Positions 46,592-57,250 of a DNA stretch of 64,000 nucleotides are shown here, piece after piece. The DNA is taken from assembly GCF_002575655.3 (NCBI RefSeq), contig NC_053037.3:507788544-507852543 (forward strand). Reading direction: 5' to 3'. This DNA comes from Aegilops tauschii subsp. strangulata. Taxonomy: Eukaryota > Streptophyta > Magnoliopsida > Poales > Poaceae. A model generated the notes under the pieces. The model was not told the origin of the DNA, searched no databases, and was given only the letters and a program-made list of their open reading frames with translations. A program made the translations under genes and the position numbers. Each line of letters begins with the position of its first letter. Position 1 is the first letter of the stretch.

Positions 46592-47118
46592 GTAGCCCCT
46601 GAACCAGGCTACAATGACGATGAGTCCGGCGCGCAGATTGTCTTCGACATTGCAAGGCGGGTTCTTCCTCCGAATACTCCATAGAAGATAGTGTCTGGCT
46701 CTGCAAAACAAATTCCACATACCATCATAGAGAGAATAATATTTCCACAAATCCAATCTGCTGACAGCTTTTCATAACGTGACGTAATGCCATGGTCTGG
46801 TCATGACGAACCGTTTTTCCGAGCCTGCCACTTCACGTGTTGCGAGGCGGTTTTATTGGCACGTCTTGTCGAAGCAGAGATCGTGTCCTTTTTTCATGGG
46901 ATTCTCATCAATACGGGTGTGGGTAACCCAATCGGGCCTGTTGGTATGACTCCTCGATTTTAGGCAAGTTCCAAACGGCCACGCGGAGGACGCTTGATAT
47001 TCACCCTCTTTATAAAGGGGCCAAGGCCTGTCCTTTTCTTCTCGCACTCAATTGAATCCTTCCCCCACCTCGAGTTCTAACACCCAAGGCTCAGGCTAGG
47101 AGCTTCGGACCTTCAGTC

Positions 47119-47987
47119 ATGTCCGGATCCAACCTTCAAGGTCGGTGGATGCCCTCCTCTGTCACAGAGGAGGACATCAAGAAGCTAAGAGAGGCCAGGT
47201 ATCTGACCGCCGAAATCTCGCACATGCTGCCTGCTCGAGGGCAGGTCATCCCCACTCCGGAACCCAACGAGAGTGTCGTATTTATTTCCCACTTCCTCCG
47301 AGGGCTAGGCTTTAGTCTTGATCCCTTTGTCAGAGGGCTTTTGTTCTACTACGGGCTCGATTTCCATGATCTGGCTCCGGATTCCATCCTTCACATCTCG
47401 TCGTTCATCTCGTGTGTGAAGCCTTCGTCCGCATCACCCCACACTTCGGCTTATGGCTCAAGACCTTCAATGTGAAGCCGAAGATGATCGAGGGGCGACA
47501 CGCAGAGTGCGGAGGCGCCATAATAAACAAAGGCGCCGATGCTCCATGGCCAAAGGGTTCCTTCCCGGAGACATCCAAGTTATGGCAGCGGGAGTGGTTT
47601 TACATCACAGCTCCCCGGGGTACTAAGTGGGTAGCCGCCCCTGCCTTCCGCTCGGCCCCCCCGCCACAACTGGCATCATGGATCAACAAGGGGCTGGACT
47701 GGGGGCCAGTAAATGATGTGCCAATATTGCAGAGTCGCATCCGAGATCTCCTCGAGAGAGATGTCAGCCTTGTCAAGGTAATGCAAGTCATGCTAATTCG
47801 TCGAGTCCTGCCTTGCAAACACCGGCCTCTCTGTATGTGGGAGTTCACCCCAGAAGGACCGCGAACTATTCAGCACTTCTTCGGCGTGACGCTCGAAGAG
47901 ATGCACATACTGTTCTTCAGATCACAAATAAAGTGTCCGGACACCACCGAGGATGTGGGTCTGAACTGCAATCGTCTAGACACCCAA
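47119..47987 (+). CDS. G4 opposing gene, exon 1 (putative gypsy-type transposon domain)
   Basis: ATG at 47119 (MSGSNLQGRW). The conserved block FISHFLRGLGFSLDPFVRGLLFYYGLDFHDLAPDSILHIS lies at residues about 54-95. One frame change near 47420 joins it to a second ORF (CEAFVRITPHFGLW...REWFYITAPRGTKW...VLPCKHRPLCMWEF) that runs to a consensus donor CAA|GTAAGT at 47988. The protein has no recognised enzymatic motif. Its similarity to the plus-strand exon of G2 at 26044 shows that it belongs to the element. The single frameshift suggests recent decay or a sequencing error. Confidence 0.65.
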
Positions 47988-48062
47988 GTAAGTAATTCCG
48001 CGGCCGAACATGTTGTCTTTTAATTTACCACAACATCATTCTGAAAAGTCGCCTTTTGACCA

Positions 48063-48408
48063 GGACTGGATAAAAAAGGCAAAGATGATCAGGTGTTCGG
48101 CCCCCCTTCCCGAACGTTCACCGGATCCTGTACTAGCCAGGATGCTTGAGCTTGCGCCTTATCAAGCGCCATCAGGGGAAGATAAAGGGAGGAACAAAGA
48201 AGCCGAAAGCGAGCCTCACTCGTTATTCATCCAAACCGGGGGAATTAGTGCCTCCGCGAAGGAGGATAACCGGGGAGAAGAATCTAAAATTCCCCCTCCC
48301 CAAGGAAGGAAGAGGGTCGCCTCTGAAGAATTGGAAACAATGGCTTTCAAACGAGAGAAGAAACCTTTGTCAGAGGACCCTACCCCGGAGGGCATCCTTA
48401 CCGCATAG
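48063..48408 (+). CDS. G4 opposing gene, exon 2
   Basis: Preceded by a CTTTTGACCAG acceptor at about 48052-48062, it reads DWIKKAKMIRCSAPLPERSP, then Glu/Lys-rich text with GRKRVASEELETMAFKREKK, a possible basic nuclear localisation segment, to a TAG at 48406. Linkage to the next exon is uncertain. Confidence 0.5.
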
Positions 48409-48463
48409 TACCCGCAAGGGGACCAGCCCTCCACCGAGCTGTAAGTAACAATAACCAAGACGT

Positions 48464-48855
48464 ATGTCTTGTAGTTCGGATCGTAGCCCTTCTCGACAGA
48501 GTTCGTCTTCGGGGGATCTTCTTCCGGAGATGATGGAGAGCGAAACACCTCCCCGTGCCTCCCCGCCTCGTGAAGCAGACGATCCTGAGGTGTCGTCACG
48601 GAGGATTTCTCCTGATCCGCCCAGGCCAGAGGGTAACCCTTCGGCCACCCGAAGTCTGGAGTATTCGGCTCCTAAGGAGAGCAACAGAAAGAGTCCGGGA
48701 CTGCCCAGTGCGCGACCAGACGCACTGATGAATCTTCTGGAGCAAGCGGCTATCTCAGAAGCGCATCATACGCTAATGGGTACGGTGGTTGAGAGGATTT
48801 CATCCGCCGAAAGCGGGTTGCATGAAGCTTTTATGAGCCTGCTGAGAGGCTTTGA
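48464..48855 (+). CDS. G4 opposing gene, exon 3
   Basis: A Ser/Pro-rich disordered stretch (SPSRQSSSSGDLLPE, PPRASPPREADDPE), followed by a helical part (LMNLLEQAAISEAHHTLMG), running to a GTACGC donor at about 48856. No start is implied by the internal ATG at 48464; it is probably spliced from exon 2. Confidence 0.5.
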
Positions 48856-49007
48856 GGTACGCAAAGTAATATATATTTTTTGATGGTACCGTACACGCTA
48901 GGTGTGCCCTATGCAGATAGTAGCCCCTGAGACTCTGGTTGCTATCGAAAAAGACGGCAAATAGAGGATCATAGTCCCAGGTAATGACCGTGCCGCTTTC
49001 ACGTGCA

Positions 49008-49123
49008 GGCGGCTGAGGGTCCGGTGGCTAGCCGGACTGGTTAGTTTGCCGAACTAAAGCGGCAACTTGATGCGGCAGATGCCGACATCGTGCTTGTAAA
49101 CAAGCGGCTTGACGAGGCACAGG
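49008..49123 (+). pseudogene. G4 opposing gene, small exon with a stop
   Basis: After the TGCAG acceptor at about 49003-49007 it encodes AAEGPVASRTG, a TAG, then FAELKRQLDAADADIVLVNKRLDEAQ, followed by a GTACGT donor. The stop interrupts an otherwise heptad-rich exon. Confidence 0.45.
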
Positions 49124-49198
49124 GTACGTATTCTCCTATGATCAACACATATTAAGAGGAGCATGATGCTAGTATCTGTAATATGTTGTAACTGTAGA

Positions 49199-50062
49199 TG
49201 GAGCTGCCGCCGTGGAGACCCTTCGGGCGGAACTTGCCCGGGCCAAGGAACAAGCCAGGAGGAGTGATGCGGCCGCCCTAAAGGCGGTCGAAGAGCTAAG
49301 AGCCGGACAAGCTGCGCATTGCCAGAGCAAAGAGAAAATAGCCAAGATGGCTGTTGAGCTGAAAGATGCCGCCGACCGTTATAAGCTTCTTGAAAAGGAA
49401 AGCCAAACGAAGACGGCGGACCTGGAGAAGGCCACGGTAGCAGCCAAGGAAGCCCGCTCTAAAATCAGAGCGGCGATGGAGGAGCTACATCAAGCCGGAG
49501 ATATCGCGGCTGGGAAGCCATTTTTATTGCGGGCGAAGTTCAGAGATCCTAAGTATGCCCTTCTGGATCAATTATGGAGTTCTGCGGATGCGTACCTGGA
49601 TTTGGCAGCAAGTGCTGCTGATGCGACCAAGTTTTTCGAAGATCAAAAATATCACGAATGGAGAAGTTGTTCTGGTTGCAGTTCAATGCTCCGGCGCGTC
49701 CGCTGCTGTTAAATGAGCAAATGGCCGAATGGGCCGAGCTCCATAGGTTGTCTGGGCTTGCCATGAGGTCTGTTGTGGATCATCTTTGGCCGGAAGGACC
49801 AAAGCCGAATAGTTATTTTGGCTTAGTGCAACAATTCCTTGGTGTTGTGCCGCACATCGACGCTGTGAAGAGGTCGGCGTGCATAGAGGGTGCGCGGATG
49901 GCTCTTGCCCGTGTCAAGACATACTGGGCAAAGATGGAGGCCACCGCTATTGCATCCCAGAGTGCGGCGGTAGGCCAGGTATCGGCTGAGCACTATTTTG
50001 AAGAAGTCGTAGAAGGCGCTCGTTTAATAGAGGCTCAGTGCTCGAAGAGTATCATGTTCTAG
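49199..50062 (+). CDS. G4 opposing gene, last exons (coiled coil plus C-terminal domain)
   Basis: 49199-about 49660 gives an Ala/Glu/Lys-rich coiled coil (ETLRAELARAKEQARRSDAAALKAVEEL) and the SADAYLDLAASAADATKFFEDQKY segment. A frame change near 49665 leads to the second ORF (49658-50062), with LHRLSGLAMRSVVDHLWPEGPKP and SACIEGARMALARVKTYWAKME, stopping at TAG 50060. The last domain matches the final exon of the G2 gene. It resembles structural coiled-coil proteins. Function unknown. Confidence 0.55.
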
Positions 50063-51264
50063 TGACATGTATCCCAATTGTAAGAACAATGTTATTTGAA
50101 TTATAAAGGCTGTGTTTATACTTTTGCTTGAAAGTATTATTATGCCTCCTGTCCAGTTATTTATGTATATATGTATATAACCTGAAAGTTTGCAGTCGTC
50201 GGCTTCAGCCCCCACGCATATAATGCGAGGGTGTTCGCAAAAGCACATCTTCACACTTGATCCAACGTCTTGGTCCATTAAGGAGGTGGTAGCGCGGCGA
50301 ACGAGGCAATCGGACTATATTGCTTTAACACTTTCACTTAACCATAGGAGTTTGACAGTGGGCCTACCATATAGCCCCTGGTATTTCCGCGGCTATCCGA
50401 ATACGGTGCGCGTACATACATGACTGGGAAAACCGGTCCTTCGTTAATGCGGAGGAATCCCGAAGATTCCTCTAAGTCATCGAGTGGTTGACCAGTCTCG
50501 CGCTTTATCATGACAGTCAGTTTTCGGCTTTCTCTACTGAGGTGCTCATCCGGATGAACCAGGGCACAATTGCAGTAGTTCTCCCGGTGCCACCTTAGCC
50601 GATAGAGCGGAACGTAAGGTAGCAAAATGCGGGAGCCGGGCAAACCCAACATTTGACCAAAGACATGATTCAGAGCTGATGCACATAAGGCCAAACTCAC
50701 GACGCCAAACACTCCCTAAGGTATTCGGTCTTTACAACATATACCGGGCTGAGTAACGCCCTTGATAATGAACCCCGAGTGTCCAGGTACGTGCATTATT
50801 CTGACGTGGCAAAATGCCAATAACGTCAGCATCCCTCTCGGTTATACTGAGTATCTGGAGGATGTGAAGCAACAAGAGACAGTAAAAAAAGTTTACACAG
50901 GGTCTTAATCTAAAAAGAAACCTTTGAGTGGGGCCCTGCTGCACGTCTGCACCTGTGTCTCCGTTGTGCCGTATCCTGGAAAGGTGTAGCACGATTATCA
51001 TCTGTAAAAGAGAAGAACTTAGGTGAAAGTTGTCGTGCGAAAAATTGGTTATTCTCAATAGACCATTAAAATTCAAGATAAGTAAGGTCGAGCCGAATTG
51101 TAGTCCTTTTTACATGCGGGAAGCCCCTGGTACCGCCTATGGGGGTATATCCATCAAACCAATCTCAGGTTTATTTAAGCTGTTACAGCTAGTGATGCAC
51201 CGGACTCGTCTAGCCGTGTCCGCGGTCTTGACGACCGATCGTTTATTCTGGTTGGAGGGGCCGT
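50063..51264. other. G4 region where pol would be expected
   Basis: 1.2 kb between the end of the plus-strand gene and the end of minus-strand gag-protease. No RT, RNase H or integrase motif was found on either strand, and no credible gene. The junction near 51265 marks where polymerase coding is missing. Confidence 0.7.
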
Positions 51265-52674
51265 TTAGTGTTCGGCTGCTAAAGCCGCCACACGTTCTTC
51301 CGTACGTAAGGAACGCTCAACATTTCCGCTAACTATGATGATGCCCCGTGGACCGGGCATCTTAAGCTTAAGGGAAGCATAGTGCGGTACTGCATTAAAA
51401 CGAGCGAAAGCTGTTCTTCCGAGTAGTGCTTGATAGCCGCTTCGGAATGGAGCGATGTCGAAGGTTAACTTTTCACTTCGGAAGTTGTCGGGAGAACCGA
51501 ATACAACCTCTAATACTAGAGAGCCCGTACAGCGGGCCTCTGGGCCTGGTATTACTCCTTTAAAGGTAGTATTGCTTTGGCTAATTCTCATTGGGTCTAT
51601 CCCCATTTTGCGGACTGTGTCCTGATATATCAGATTAAGACTACTGCCGCCGTCCATGAGGACTCGGGTGAGATGGTATCCGTTGATTATTGGGTCTAGT
51701 ACCAAGGCAGCCAGTCCTCCGTGCCGGATACTTGTCAGGTGATCCCTGCGATCAAAAGTGATCGGGCAGGCCAACCAAGGGTTGAACTTAGGGGTGACGG
51801 GCTCTACGGCGCGTGTGTCTCGGAGTGCATGTTTGCTTCTCCTCTTCGTCACGTGAATCGTGTTCACTGTTTTGACCTCTAGTGGGAATTTTTTCTGTCC
51901 CCCAGTGCTCTGCTGGCGAGGCTCATCCTCGTCTTCACTTGGTGTATCCCTCCCCTTGTGTTCGGCGTTTAACTTGCCGGCCCGCTTGAAGACCCAGCAT
52001 TCTCTGTGGGTGTGATTTGCAGGTTTATCGGAGGTGCCATGAATCTGACATAATTTGTCCAGAATCTTGTTTAGGCTGGACGGTCCATCTCTGTTGCCTT
52101 TGAAAGGCTTTTTCCGCTGACCAGGTCGAGAGCCCCTAAATCTGGCGTTTACCGCCGTGTTGTCTGGGCTGTCTTCGTTATTTCGACGCTTGCTTTTACT
52201 ACGTCGTGGTTTTCCATTACCATCCCTGACTTCGGATGTGCCTGGGTCGCTGGTGCTACTACGTGCCAGCCAGCTATCTTCGCCCGTGCAAAAACGGGTC
52301 ATAAGGCTTCTTAGGGCTGCCATTGTCCTTGGTTTTTCTTGGCCGAGGTGTCTGGCGAGCCATTCGTCTCGGACGCTGTGTTTGAAAGCTGCTAAGGCTT
52401 CGGCGTCCGGGCAGTCGACGATTTGATTCTTCTTAGTGAGAAATCTGTTCCAAAGCTTTCGGGCTGACTCTCCGGGCTGTTGAATTATATGACTTAAATC
52501 ATCTGCATCCGGAGGTCGGACATAGGTCCCTTGAAAGTTAGCCCTAAAAGCATCCTCAAGCTCGTCCCAACTTCCAATTGAATTTTCGGGGAGGCTCTTC
52601 AGCCAGTGCCGAGCTGGTCCTTTCAACTTGAGGGGCAAGTATTTGATGGCGTGGAGATCGTCTCCGCGAACCAT
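51265..52674 (-). CDS. G4 gag core and protease
   Basis: 470 codons. The retrotransposon gag domain is complete (KYLPLKLKGPARHWLKSLPENSIGSWDELEDAFRANF, ESARKLWNRFLTKKNQI), followed by a basic linker, a CxxH-type remnant (HRECWVFKRAG) and the aspartic protease region with DGGSS (about residue 345) and GYQALLGRTAF. It lacks the downstream RT. Upstream it joins the 52716-54386 ORF through a one-base frame change near 52735. Product: particle protein and protease. Confidence 0.85.
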   Translation of the reverse strand: MVRGDDLHAIKYLPLKLKGPARHWLKSLPENSIGSWDELEDAFRANFQGTYVRPPDADDLSHIIQQPGESARKLWNRFLTKKNQIVDCPDAEALAAFKHSVRDEWLARHLGQEKPRTMAALRSLMTRFCTGEDSWLARSSTSDPGTSEVRDGNGKPRRSKSKRRNNEDSPDNTAVNARFRGSRPGQRKKPFKGNRDGPSSLNKILDKLCQIHGTSDKPANHTHRECWVFKRAGKLNAEHKGRDTPSEDEDEPRQQSTGGQKKFPLEVKTVNTIHVTKRRSKHALRDTRAVEPVTPKFNPWLACPITFDRRDHLTSIRHGGLAALVLDPIINGYHLTRVLMDGGSSLNLIYQDTVRKMGIDPMRISQSNTTFKGVIPGPEARCTGSLVLEVVFGSPDNFRSEKLTFDIAPFRSGYQALLGRTAFARFNAVPHYASLKLKMPGPRGIIIVSGNVERSLRTEERVAALAAEH

Positions 52675-52715
52675 ATGGATATGGAGGATGAAGTCCTCAA
52701 TCCAGACCCCAGGGT

Positions 52716-54386
52716 CTATCGTTCTGTCGTACGCCTATGTTCACGGGTTTGAATCCCTCTAAATTCGTGATCCAGCACCTCATCGGTGAAACATAGGGGG
52801 TGCGCGGCACCCCTGTATTTGGATGTGTCATGGCGTTCTGACGGTTGTAGTGTTCGGCTTTGATTATGCGCTGGAGCGCGCATCCTAGATCCGTAGATGG
52901 ATCTGGTCATGTCGGCCTTTTGATGCAAGTCCTTGCTTGGATCGTGTGCTGACTTATGTGCGGCCATGTTAGCCGCCCTATCGCGGCCACGAGGTGGTCG
53001 ATCCGACCGGTCGGCCGTTTTATTTTTCGGCTGTGTGGGCTCTAAGGCCTCATCATCGAATTCGGGCAACAGCTTGCGTTTTGGATAGCTCTTTGTGTGG
53101 CGACTGCCACCATACTTTTCTTCAGTGTCAAGCACTTTGTTCCATCTACTGTTAAGCATATTCTGCGCGGCCTTAAGCCTCTGCTTCTGCTTCTTCAGAC
53201 TCCTTGTGGTGGCAATAAGCCTTCTACAGAGGTTCTCTTGTTCCAAGTGCCTTTCCGGGATGATGTGTGCATCCTCATCCGGACTGTTTTCCTCTCCGGA
53301 GAGATGTTGATGAGCTTTATCCTCGGCGTTGTCGTGTTCGGACAGCGGCTCCGTACTATGTTCGCCGTCCGCTGGTTCATCCTGTTCTGTCACTGGGTCA
53401 ATGTGGTCGTCGTTTCCTCTGGAGTCGACCGTGGTGTTATTTTTCCTTGCGCTGTTATCACTGTTCTTGCCGAGGCGGGATTTGGAGCGGCGCCTACACC
53501 GTCGCTTTGGTTGCTTCTCGAGGGAGCTATCCTTCGCTGCATCCTTCCGTTCCTCGTCATTGTTTTCTTTGGGTGTATCCACCATGTATATATCGTGTGA
53601 TGAAGTGGTTGTCCAGCGCCCTATGGGCAGTGGTTCCTGTTCCTCTCCTGCATCGTCGTCCATACCGTCGATGTCTTCGGAGTCGAAATTGAGCATGTCG
53701 GTTAAATCGTCGACAGTGGCTATTAAGTGGGTGGTGGGTGGGGAACAAATTTCTTCATCGTCCGCATCCCATTCTAGCCGGACATAGTTCGGCCAAGGGT
53801 CTCCTGATAGGGAGAGAGACTTCAACGAGTTTAGCACGTCGCCAAAGGGCGAGTGCTGAAAGATATCCGTGGAGGTAAACTCCATGATTGGTGCCCAATC
53901 GGATTCGATAGGCACGGACGCATGCGGCTCGGAGCCCGTGGCCAGGGACGAATCCAATGGTTCGGCAACACGGGTCTCGGAGGAGGTGAAGTTAGTATTC
54001 GTCTCTATCGCCGCTGAGTGTGCGGCCTCCGTGGCGGGGTCCATCCACCCGTCCTCAGATGGCGCGATTTGTTCCGGATTGAGGGCCGGAGTAGTCGCAA
54101 GTGCGATCTCCTGAACACTGTCCGACGGCAGAGCTAGGTCATGCTCGTCGTGATTGTGCGGCGCACCTGACATGGGCTCGAATCCGTCGAAGATCAAGTC
54201 TCCATGGATGTTGGCAGTATAGTTCAAGTTTCCAAACCTGACCTGGTGGCCAGGGGCATAGCTCTCGATCTGCTCCAGATGGCCAAACGAGTTGGCCCGC
54301 AGTACGAAGCCGCCGAATACGAAGATCTGTCCGGGGAGGAAAACCTCACCCTGGACCGCATTGTTGTCGATGATTGAAGGAGCCAT
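52716..54386 (-). CDS. G4 N-terminal gag extension
   Basis: 556 codons starting 48 bases inside the 5' LTR boundary (MAPSIIDNNAV). Its position corresponds to the start of the G2 gag. The beginning contains FVFGGFVLRANSFGHLEQ, similar in layout to LRLGGFVMTARS of G2. The rest is strongly acidic and Ser/Thr-rich with a KRRCRRRSKSRLGK basic patch and a Glu/Lys/Arg-rich coiled coil (ENLCRRLIATTRSLKKQKQRLKAAQ). It ends just before the frameshift that leads into the gag core. This long N-terminal domain is a Tat-type feature; its function is unknown. Confidence 0.78.
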   Translation of the reverse strand: MAPSIIDNNAVQGEVFLPGQIFVFGGFVLRANSFGHLEQIESYAPGHQVRFGNLNYTANIHGDLIFDGFEPMSGAPHNHDEHDLALPSDSVQEIALATTPALNPEQIAPSEDGWMDPATEAAHSAAIETNTNFTSSETRVAEPLDSSLATGSEPHASVPIESDWAPIMEFTSTDIFQHSPFGDVLNSLKSLSLSGDPWPNYVRLEWDADDEEICSPPTTHLIATVDDLTDMLNFDSEDIDGMDDDAGEEQEPLPIGRWTTTSSHDIYMVDTPKENNDEERKDAAKDSSLEKQPKRRCRRRSKSRLGKNSDNSARKNNTTVDSRGNDDHIDPVTEQDEPADGEHSTEPLSEHDNAEDKAHQHLSGEENSPDEDAHIIPERHLEQENLCRRLIATTRSLKKQKQRLKAAQNMLNSRWNKVLDTEEKYGGSRHTKSYPKRKLLPEFDDEALEPTQPKNKTADRSDRPPRGRDRAANMAAHKSAHDPSKDLHQKADMTRSIYGSRMRAPAHNQSRTLQPSERHDTSKYRGAAHPLCFTDEVLDHEFRGIQTREHRRTTER

Positions 54387-54413
54387 CTAGCCTTACGGTG
54401 ACGGCATAGTGGA

Positions 54414-54433
54414 ACTCTCAATGAAAGCACCAA
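54414..54433 (-). other. G4 primer binding site candidate
   Basis: Minus-strand TGGTGCTTTCATTGAGAG adjoins the 5' LTR, identical to the G2 site at 34652-34671. Confidence 0.6.
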
Positions 54434-54902
54434 TGTCGTGTCAAAACCGGCGGATCTCGGGTAGAGGGTCCCGAACTGTGCGTCTAAGGCGGATGGTAAC
54501 AGGAGGCGGGGGACACGGTGTTTACCCAGGTTCGGGCCCTCTCGATGGAGGTAATACCCTACTTCCTGCTTGATTGATCTTGATGATATGAGTATTACAA
54601 GAGTTGATCTACCACGAGATCGTAGAGGCTAAACCCTAGAAGCTAGCCTATGGTATGATTGTTGTTGTCCTACGGACTAAACCCTCCGGTTTATATAGAC
54701 ACCGGAGGGGGCTAGGGTTACACAGAGTCGGTTACAAGGGAGGAGATCTACATATCCGTACTGCCAAGCTTGCCTTCCACGCCAAGGAGAGTCCCATCCG
54801 GACACGGGACGAAGTCTTCAATCTTGTATCTTCGTAGTCCAACAGTCCGGCCAAAGGATATAGTCCGGCCGTCCGAGGACCCCCTAATCCAGGACTCCCT
54901 CA
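54434..54902 (-). repeat. G4 5' LTR
   Basis: 469 bases, TGTCGTGTC...CCCTCA. About a dozen differences from 46122-46591 by eye. Minus-strand TATA box near 54689-54697. Confidence 0.93.
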
Positions 54903-54907
54903 GCCCC

Positions 54908-54977
54908 CCCCCCAAACCTATTCCAATCCAGCCTCCTGCCCAAGGGGGGGCACCAGCCCCTTGTGGGCTGGTGTGCT
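54908..54977 (-). repeat. A2 LTR stub after G4
   Basis: It continues the A2 LTR from 46121 (AAACCTATTCCAATCC...). It ends at TGTGCT, where the A4 LTR begins; the distal roughly 1 kb of the A2 LTR is absent. Inferred from context and recollection of related LTRs. Confidence 0.65.
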
Positions 54978-56696
54978 TGTTGGGGAACGTAGTAATTTCA
55001 AAAAATTTCCTACGCACACGCGAGATCATGGTGATGCATAGCAACGAGAGGGGAGAGTGTTGTCCACGTACCCTCGTAGACCGACAGCGGAAGCGTTATC
55101 ACAACGCGGTTGATGTAGTCGTACGTCTTCACGATCCGACCGATCAAGTATCGAACGCACGACACCTCCGAGTTCAGCACACGTTCAGCTCGATGACGTC
55201 CCTCGAACTCCGATCCAGGCGAGTGTTGAGGGAGAGTTTCGTCAGCACGACGGCGTGGTGACGATGATGATGTTCTACCGACGCAGGGCTTCGCCTAAGC
55301 TCCGCAATGATATTATCGAGGTGTAATATGGTGGAGGGGGGCACCGCACACGGCTAAAATATCGTATATCAATTGTGTGTCAAGAGGTGCCCCCCTGCCC
55401 CCGTATATAAAGGAACAAGGAGGAGAGGGCCGGCCAAGGGGAGGTGGCGCGCCCAAGGGGGGAGTCCTACTCCCATCGGGAGTAGGACTCCTCCTTTCCT
55501 TGTGGGAGTAGGAGAAGGGAAGGGGGAAGGAGAAAGAAGGAAGGGGGCGCCCCCCCCCTCCCTAGTCCAATTCGGACTAGCCCATGGGGAGGGGTGCGGC
55601 CACCCTTTGGGGTCTTTCTCTCCTTTCCCGTATGGCCCATTAAGGCCCAATACGAATTCCCGTAACTCTCCGGTACTCCAAAAAATACCTGAATCACTCG
55701 GAACCTTTCCGAAGTCCGAATATAGTCGTCCAATATATCGATCTTTATGTCTCGGCCATTTCGAGACTCCTCGTCATGTCCCTGATCTCATCCGGGACTC
55801 CGAACTCCTTCGGTACATCAAAACATATAAACTCATAATAAAACTGTCATCGTAACGTTAAGCGTGCGGACCCTATGGGTTCGAGAACTATGTAGACATG
55901 ACCGAGACACCTCTCCGGTAAATAACCAATAGCGGAACCTGGATGCTCATATTGGCTCCCACATATTCTACGAAGATCTTTATCGGTCAAACCGCATAAC
56001 AACATACGTTGTTCCCTTTGTCATCGGTATGTTACTTGCCCGAGATTCGATCGTCGGTATCTCGATACCTAGTTGAATCTCGTTACTGGCAAGTCTCTTT
56101 ACTCATTCCGTAATACATCATCCCGCAACTAACTCATTAGTCACAATGCTTGCAAGGCTTATAGTGATGTGCATTACCGAGTGGGCCCAGAGATACCTCT
56201 CCGACAATCGGAGTGACAAATCCTAATCTCGAAATACGCCAACCCAACAAGTACCTTTGGAGACACCTGTAGAGCACCTTTATAATCACCCATTTACGTT
56301 GTGACGTTTGGTAGCACACAAAGTGTTCCTCCGGTAAACGGGAGTTGCATAATCTCATAGTCATAGGAACACGTATAAGTCATGAAGAAAGCAATAGCAA
56401 CATACTAAACGATCGGGTGCTAAGCTAACAGAATGGGTCAAGTCAATCACGTCATTCTCCTAATGAGGTGATCTCGTTAATCAAATGACAACTCATGTCT
56501 ATGGCTAGGAAACACAACCATCTTTGATTAACGAGCTAGTCAAGTAGAGGCATACTAGTGACACACTGTTTGTCTATGTATTCACACATGTATTATGTTT
56601 CCGGTTAATACAATTCTAGCATGAATAATAAACATTTATCTTGATATAAAGAAATAAATAATACTTTATTATTGCCTCTAGGGCATATTTCCTTCA
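54978..56696 (-). repeat. A4 3' LTR
   Basis: It reads TGTTGGGGAACG...CATATTTCCTTCA on the plus strand, the reverse of TGAAGGAAATATG...CCCCAACA. The inverted-repeat block is near 55455-55515 and a minus-strand TATA box is at about 55403-55411. Confidence 0.93.
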
Positions 56697-56729
56697 GTCT
56701 CCCACTTGCACTAGAGTCAGTAATCTAGT

Positions 56730-56860
56730 TCACATCGCCATGTGATTTAACATTAATAATTCACATCACCATGTGATTAACACCCATAGTTCACATCTCT
56801 ATGTGACCAACACTCAAAGGGTTTACTAGAGTCAATAATCTAGTTCACATCGCTATGTGA
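56730..56860. repeat. Four palindromes with invariant arms near the A4 PPT
   Basis: TCACAT-NNNN-ATGTGA occurs at 56730-56745, 56761-56776, 56791-56806 and 56845-56860 with spacers CGCC, CACC, CTCT and CGCT. The arms are identical to the three copies in A3 (20741-20839). Confidence 0.9.
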
Positions 56861-56879
56861 TTAACACCCAAGAGTACTA

Positions 56880-57245
56880 AGGTGTGATCATGTTTTGATT
56901 GTGAGATAATTTTAGTCAACGGGTCTGTCACATTCAGATCCGTAAGTATTTTGCAAATTTCTATGTCTACAATGCTCTGCACGGAGCTACTCTAGCTAAT
57001 TGCTCCCACTTTCATTATGTATCTAGACCGAGACTTAGAGTCATCTAGATTTAGTGTCAAAACTTGCATCGACGTAACCCTTTACGACGAACCTTTTGTC
57101 ACTTCCATAATCGAGAAACATATCCTTATTCCACTAAGGATAATTTTGACCGTTGTCCAGTGATCTACTCCTAGATCACTATTGTACTCCCTTGCCAAAA
57201 TCAGTGTAGGGTATACAATAGATCTGGTACACAGTCTCCAATTAG
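56880..57245 (-). pseudogene. A4 RNase H and RT end remnant
   Basis: Minus-strand text shows the ADPLTK-equivalent near 56920 and VDHWTTVKIILSGIRICFSIMEVTK at about 57100-57185, matching the A1 region at 39030-39110. Many frameshifts and losses are present. Confidence 0.75.
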
Positions 57246-57250
57246 TGGCT

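Larger units (their letters stand above)
46122..54902 (-). mobile_element. G4: Tat-type element lacking pol, with opposing multi-exon gene
   Basis: LTRs at 46122-46591 and 54434-54902 match those of G2. The perfect TSD GCCCC is at 46117-46121 and 54903-54907. On the minus strand only gag and protease (54386-51265) are present; no RT, RNase H or integrase sequence occurs between protease and the plus-strand gene. The plus strand carries a long spliced ORF (47119-50062). It must have moved with enzymes supplied by an autonomous relative, of which G2 is a candidate type. Confidence 0.9.
41267..54977 (-). mobile_element. A2: minus-strand Copia element, 5' half, interrupted by G4
   Basis: From right to left: truncated 5' LTR (54977-54908 and 46121-45537), PBS, leader, gag, protease, integrase and the start of RT, ending where A1 is inserted at 41267. 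The 3' half lies beyond the left window edge. About 1 kb of the distal LTR is missing, because 54978 is already another LTR (A4). It is the outermost, so oldest, element of the nest. Confidence 0.9.
54978..57245 (-). mobile_element. A4: 3'-terminal fragment of a minus-strand Copia element
   Basis: A full 3' LTR (54978-56696) followed by the PPT, the palindromic repeats, and RNase H/RT end sequence to about 57245. The rest of the interior and the 5' LTR are missing; the next sequence is the B3-like pseudogene. It looks truncated by a deletion that also removed most of the A2 LTR. Confidence 0.85.

Noticed and set aside
53097..53787. Plus-strand ORFs of 141-167 codons opposite G4 gag
   Set aside because: Complementary-strand shadows of the 52716-54386 gag ORF; composition follows the gag codons and no independent signals are present.
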